Source: Pavlovales sp. CCMP2436
Taxonomy: Eukaryota; Haptophyta; Pavlovophyceae; Pavlovales
Reading direction: 5' to 3'
Length of the DNA: 26,849 nucleotides
NCBI GenBank assembly: GCA_026770615.1
Contig: MU631586.1
Span: 107,901 to 134,749, forward strand
In this document: piece after piece, positions 25,736 to 26,849 of the stretch
Position numbering within the stretch: position 1 is the first letter of the stretch
Layout: each line of letters opens with the position of its first letter
Position numbers and translations under genes: made by a program
The notes under the pieces: model-generated
Databases searched by the model: none
The model's input: the letters and a program-made list of their open reading frames with translations, nothing else
What the model was told of the DNA's origin: nothing

Positions 25736-26097
25736 GGACAGTCACAGAAAAGACAGGTAATCTCGCAATACTCGCCCACATCCAAAAGATCCCATGGACC
25801 GTATTAGACGCGCACAAAAACATGCCATCCGCACCAAAAACCGAACAGATCTATTGCCAGAAGAGTCAACAGCTTCCCTAAAACCACCCCTGGGCAACGG
25901 CACAGAGGCAGGGCAGCGCATATACACGCAATGCATGTCAGGCACTATGACCTTCAACGCCGAACGGACAAGAGACACGCCAGAACTCCTCGACGTAACC
26001 TTTTACGAGGGCGGCCAAACTTTCAACCAAGTGCCCCTTCTGCCTTAAAAAAAAGGCTACCAACCAGGAGACTGAACCGACTCAGTCGAACATATAA
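25736..26097 (+). pseudogene. LINE copy 2: C-terminal region up to the zinc motif
   Basis: After the TGA the frame moves twice. RRAQKHAIRTKNRTDLLPEE (25805 on) and RIYTQCMSGTMTFNAERTRD match copy 1. The first half of the zinc motif, CPFC, is near 26033-26044, followed by an A8 run and another shift; TDSVEHIM closes the segment at 26097. The H-x4-C half that follows in copy 1 is absent because the LTR begins exactly there. Confidence 0.75.
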
Positions 26098-26315
26098 TGT
26101 GATAGGATATACCTCTATCTAGATCACACTGCAGGCCAGTTACGGTATCTGCAGAGTGCAGGTGCGCGGCTCGAGCTCGAGGCGCCCCGCGGCAGGTGAC
26201 CAAGCGGCTGTGCAAATTTGCACAGATCAACGACGTCCAAAGACTTCCAACGACTCAATCAAACGAATTGCTCAAACGTAATTAGAGTTTAAAGGAAAGC
26301 TTTCCCCTAAGCTGA
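26098..26315 (-). mobile_element. Copia-1 family LTR fragment (third subfamily)
   Basis: Starts TGTGATAGGATATACCTCTA and follows the copia-1 LTR through CCAGTTACGGTATCTGC, GGTGCGCGGCTCGAGCTCGAGG and CGCCCCGCGGCAG to AAACGTAAT-AGAGTTTAAAGG, then stops matching. About 220 of 420 bases remain. The ending TGATAGGAT type is shared with the solo LTR at 1387-1817, while the GC box is shared with copia-1. Truncated on the right by the next retroelement. Confidence 0.8.
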
Positions 26316-26320
26316 CGCTC

Positions 26321-26358
26321 AGTCACCCAGGCGGCATGTAGTCACCCAGGCGGCATGC
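26321..26358. repeat. 19-bp direct repeat, two copies
   Basis: AGTCACCCAGGCGGCATGT (26321-26339) is followed at once by AGTCACCCAGGCGGCATGC (26340-26358). It lies in the 3' flank of the - strand gene to the right, immediately after its ancestral stop. Confidence 0.9.
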
Positions 26359-26849
26359 TTAGAGCTTTCCCCCAAACCGTGTCTCCCTGCGGAGGTGGTA
26401 CGCGCCCTCAGCCCACTCGCCGGCTCTTAGAAAGCCCCGCAGGGCCCCCGGGGGCCCCGCCGGAGGCGCCTATGTGACTAACATATAACTAACTTGTCAC
26501 ATAGCCCGGGGGCCCACGGGGCCCCACGGATATTCCCCGTACGTTACGCCTTTTCTAAGAGCCGGCCCACTCGTCGGGGTTGCCGTCGTCTTCGCTGTCA
26601 GTGCGTGTGCCGCCGCCGTTGCCGGTGCCGGTGCCGGTGCGCTCCAATCGCGCGCGCGCAATGATGACCTCGGCGTGCCCTCGAAGTGCGCACATGCCGA
26701 TCTCCTGTCTCATCTTCCCCAGAAGAGTGCTGCGCGCTTGCGCAGCGGAGGGGGCCCTCATGCGAGCTTGGAGCGCTCTTGCGCCCATGCTGGCGAGGTC
26801 TCCGACGAAGGATTCCAGGTCGTCAGACCACTCGCCGAAGGCTCCAATC
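26359..26849 (-). pseudogene. 3' end of a retroelement ORF related to the 9471-10055 ORF (partial)
   Basis: The gene enters from the right edge. It reads IGAFGEWSDDLESFVGDLAS, MGARALQARMRAPSAAQARS and RGHAEVIIARAR, aligning with VIGIATGGFGEQSKSLDNLL and RGHARLILARAR of insert 1. A Thr/Gly tail (TGTGTGNGGG) and DSEDDGNPDEW follow. The ORF now ends AGS-stop at 26555, inside a MITE. Removing the MITE and one target copy lets the frame run on for 14 more codons after DEW to TAA at 26359-26361. The PD-ExK part, if present, is outside the window. Confidence 0.65.
26420..26565. mobile_element. Hairpin MITE, 146 bp, 8-bp target duplication
   Basis: Ends are CCGGCTCTTAGAAA and its exact inverse TTTCTAAGAGCCGG. 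CCCACTCG flanks it on both sides (26412-26419 and 26566-26573), a perfect 8-bp duplication as made by hAT-type and some other transposases. The interior is also self-complementary: G/C-rich arms (GGGCCCCCGGGGGCCCC opposite CCCGGGGGCCC) and CTATGTGAC opposite GTCACATAG around a short AT loop. It has no ORF. Confidence 0.93.

Larger units (their letters stand above)
24490..26097 (+). mobile_element. LINE-like retrotransposon, copy 2 (fragment, same family as copy 1)
   Basis: Collinear with copy 1 from its 17800 region to its zinc motif. It lacks endonuclease and RT on the left and the OTU region on the right, where an LTR cuts it at 26098. Over 25500-25735 it is about 80% identical to copy 1 by eye. 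The same A/C-rich sense strand is seen. The left edge is uncertain: recognisable homology starts near 24610, but composition changes near 24480. Confidence 0.85.

Overview
This window is a eukaryotic, GC-rich, intergenic-type stretch built almost entirely of nested, decaying transposable elements. I see no convincing host gene, rRNA, tRNA or CRISPR array. The element mix (Ty1/copia LTR elements with GC-rich coding regions, a LINE with an APE-type endonuclease, RNase H and an OTU-like domain, fold-back and TIR elements) suits a unicellular eukaryote such as a microalga or related protist. That assignment is an inference from style, not from a marker gene.

The backbone is one LINE-like non-LTR retrotransposon on the + strand, from about 158 to 23657, cut into pieces by later insertions. 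In order it carries an APE endonuclease (158-1386), a linker (1823-2408), reverse transcriptase (2576-2777, 9146-9468, 10490-10967, 16727-17142), a linker (17397-18120), RNase H (18121-18690), a CCHC region (18691-19474) and an OTU-like cysteine protease domain (19487-20516, finishing at 23531-23657). It is broken by a solo copia LTR (1387-1817, imperfect 5-bp target duplication), a 165-bp MITE (2409-2573, TA duplication), a full copia element on the - strand (2778-9140, CTTGA duplication), a truncated retroelement plus a 320-bp palindrome (about 9469-10489), a second full copia element on the + strand (10968-16721, ACCTA duplication), a cluster of about 104-bp SINE-like units (17143-17396) and a composite insert (20517-23520, 10-bp duplication). 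That last insert is itself split by a TIR DNA transposon (about 20819-23411). At the copia, solo-LTR and MITE sites, removing the insert and one target copy restores the LINE reading frame.

To the right, 23658-24480 is unassigned repeat-rich DNA. A second, diverged copy of the same LINE family (about 24490-26097) is cut by a fragment of a copia LTR (26098 to about 26315). The window ends in the 3' coding end of another retroelement on the - strand (26849 to 26359), into which a 146-bp hairpin MITE with a perfect 8-bp target duplication has jumped.

Nearly every coding segment has stops or frameshifts, and several catalytic residues are replaced: OTU Cys to Tyr, copia-1 integrase Glu to Gln, copia-2 RNase H Asp to Val. 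These are relics. The least explained parts are the PD-(D/E)xK-like ORF at 9471-10055 with its relative at the right edge, the TIR transposon's EWWHSDE/Cys-rich protein, the palindrome family, and the internally repeated block at 23960-24395.
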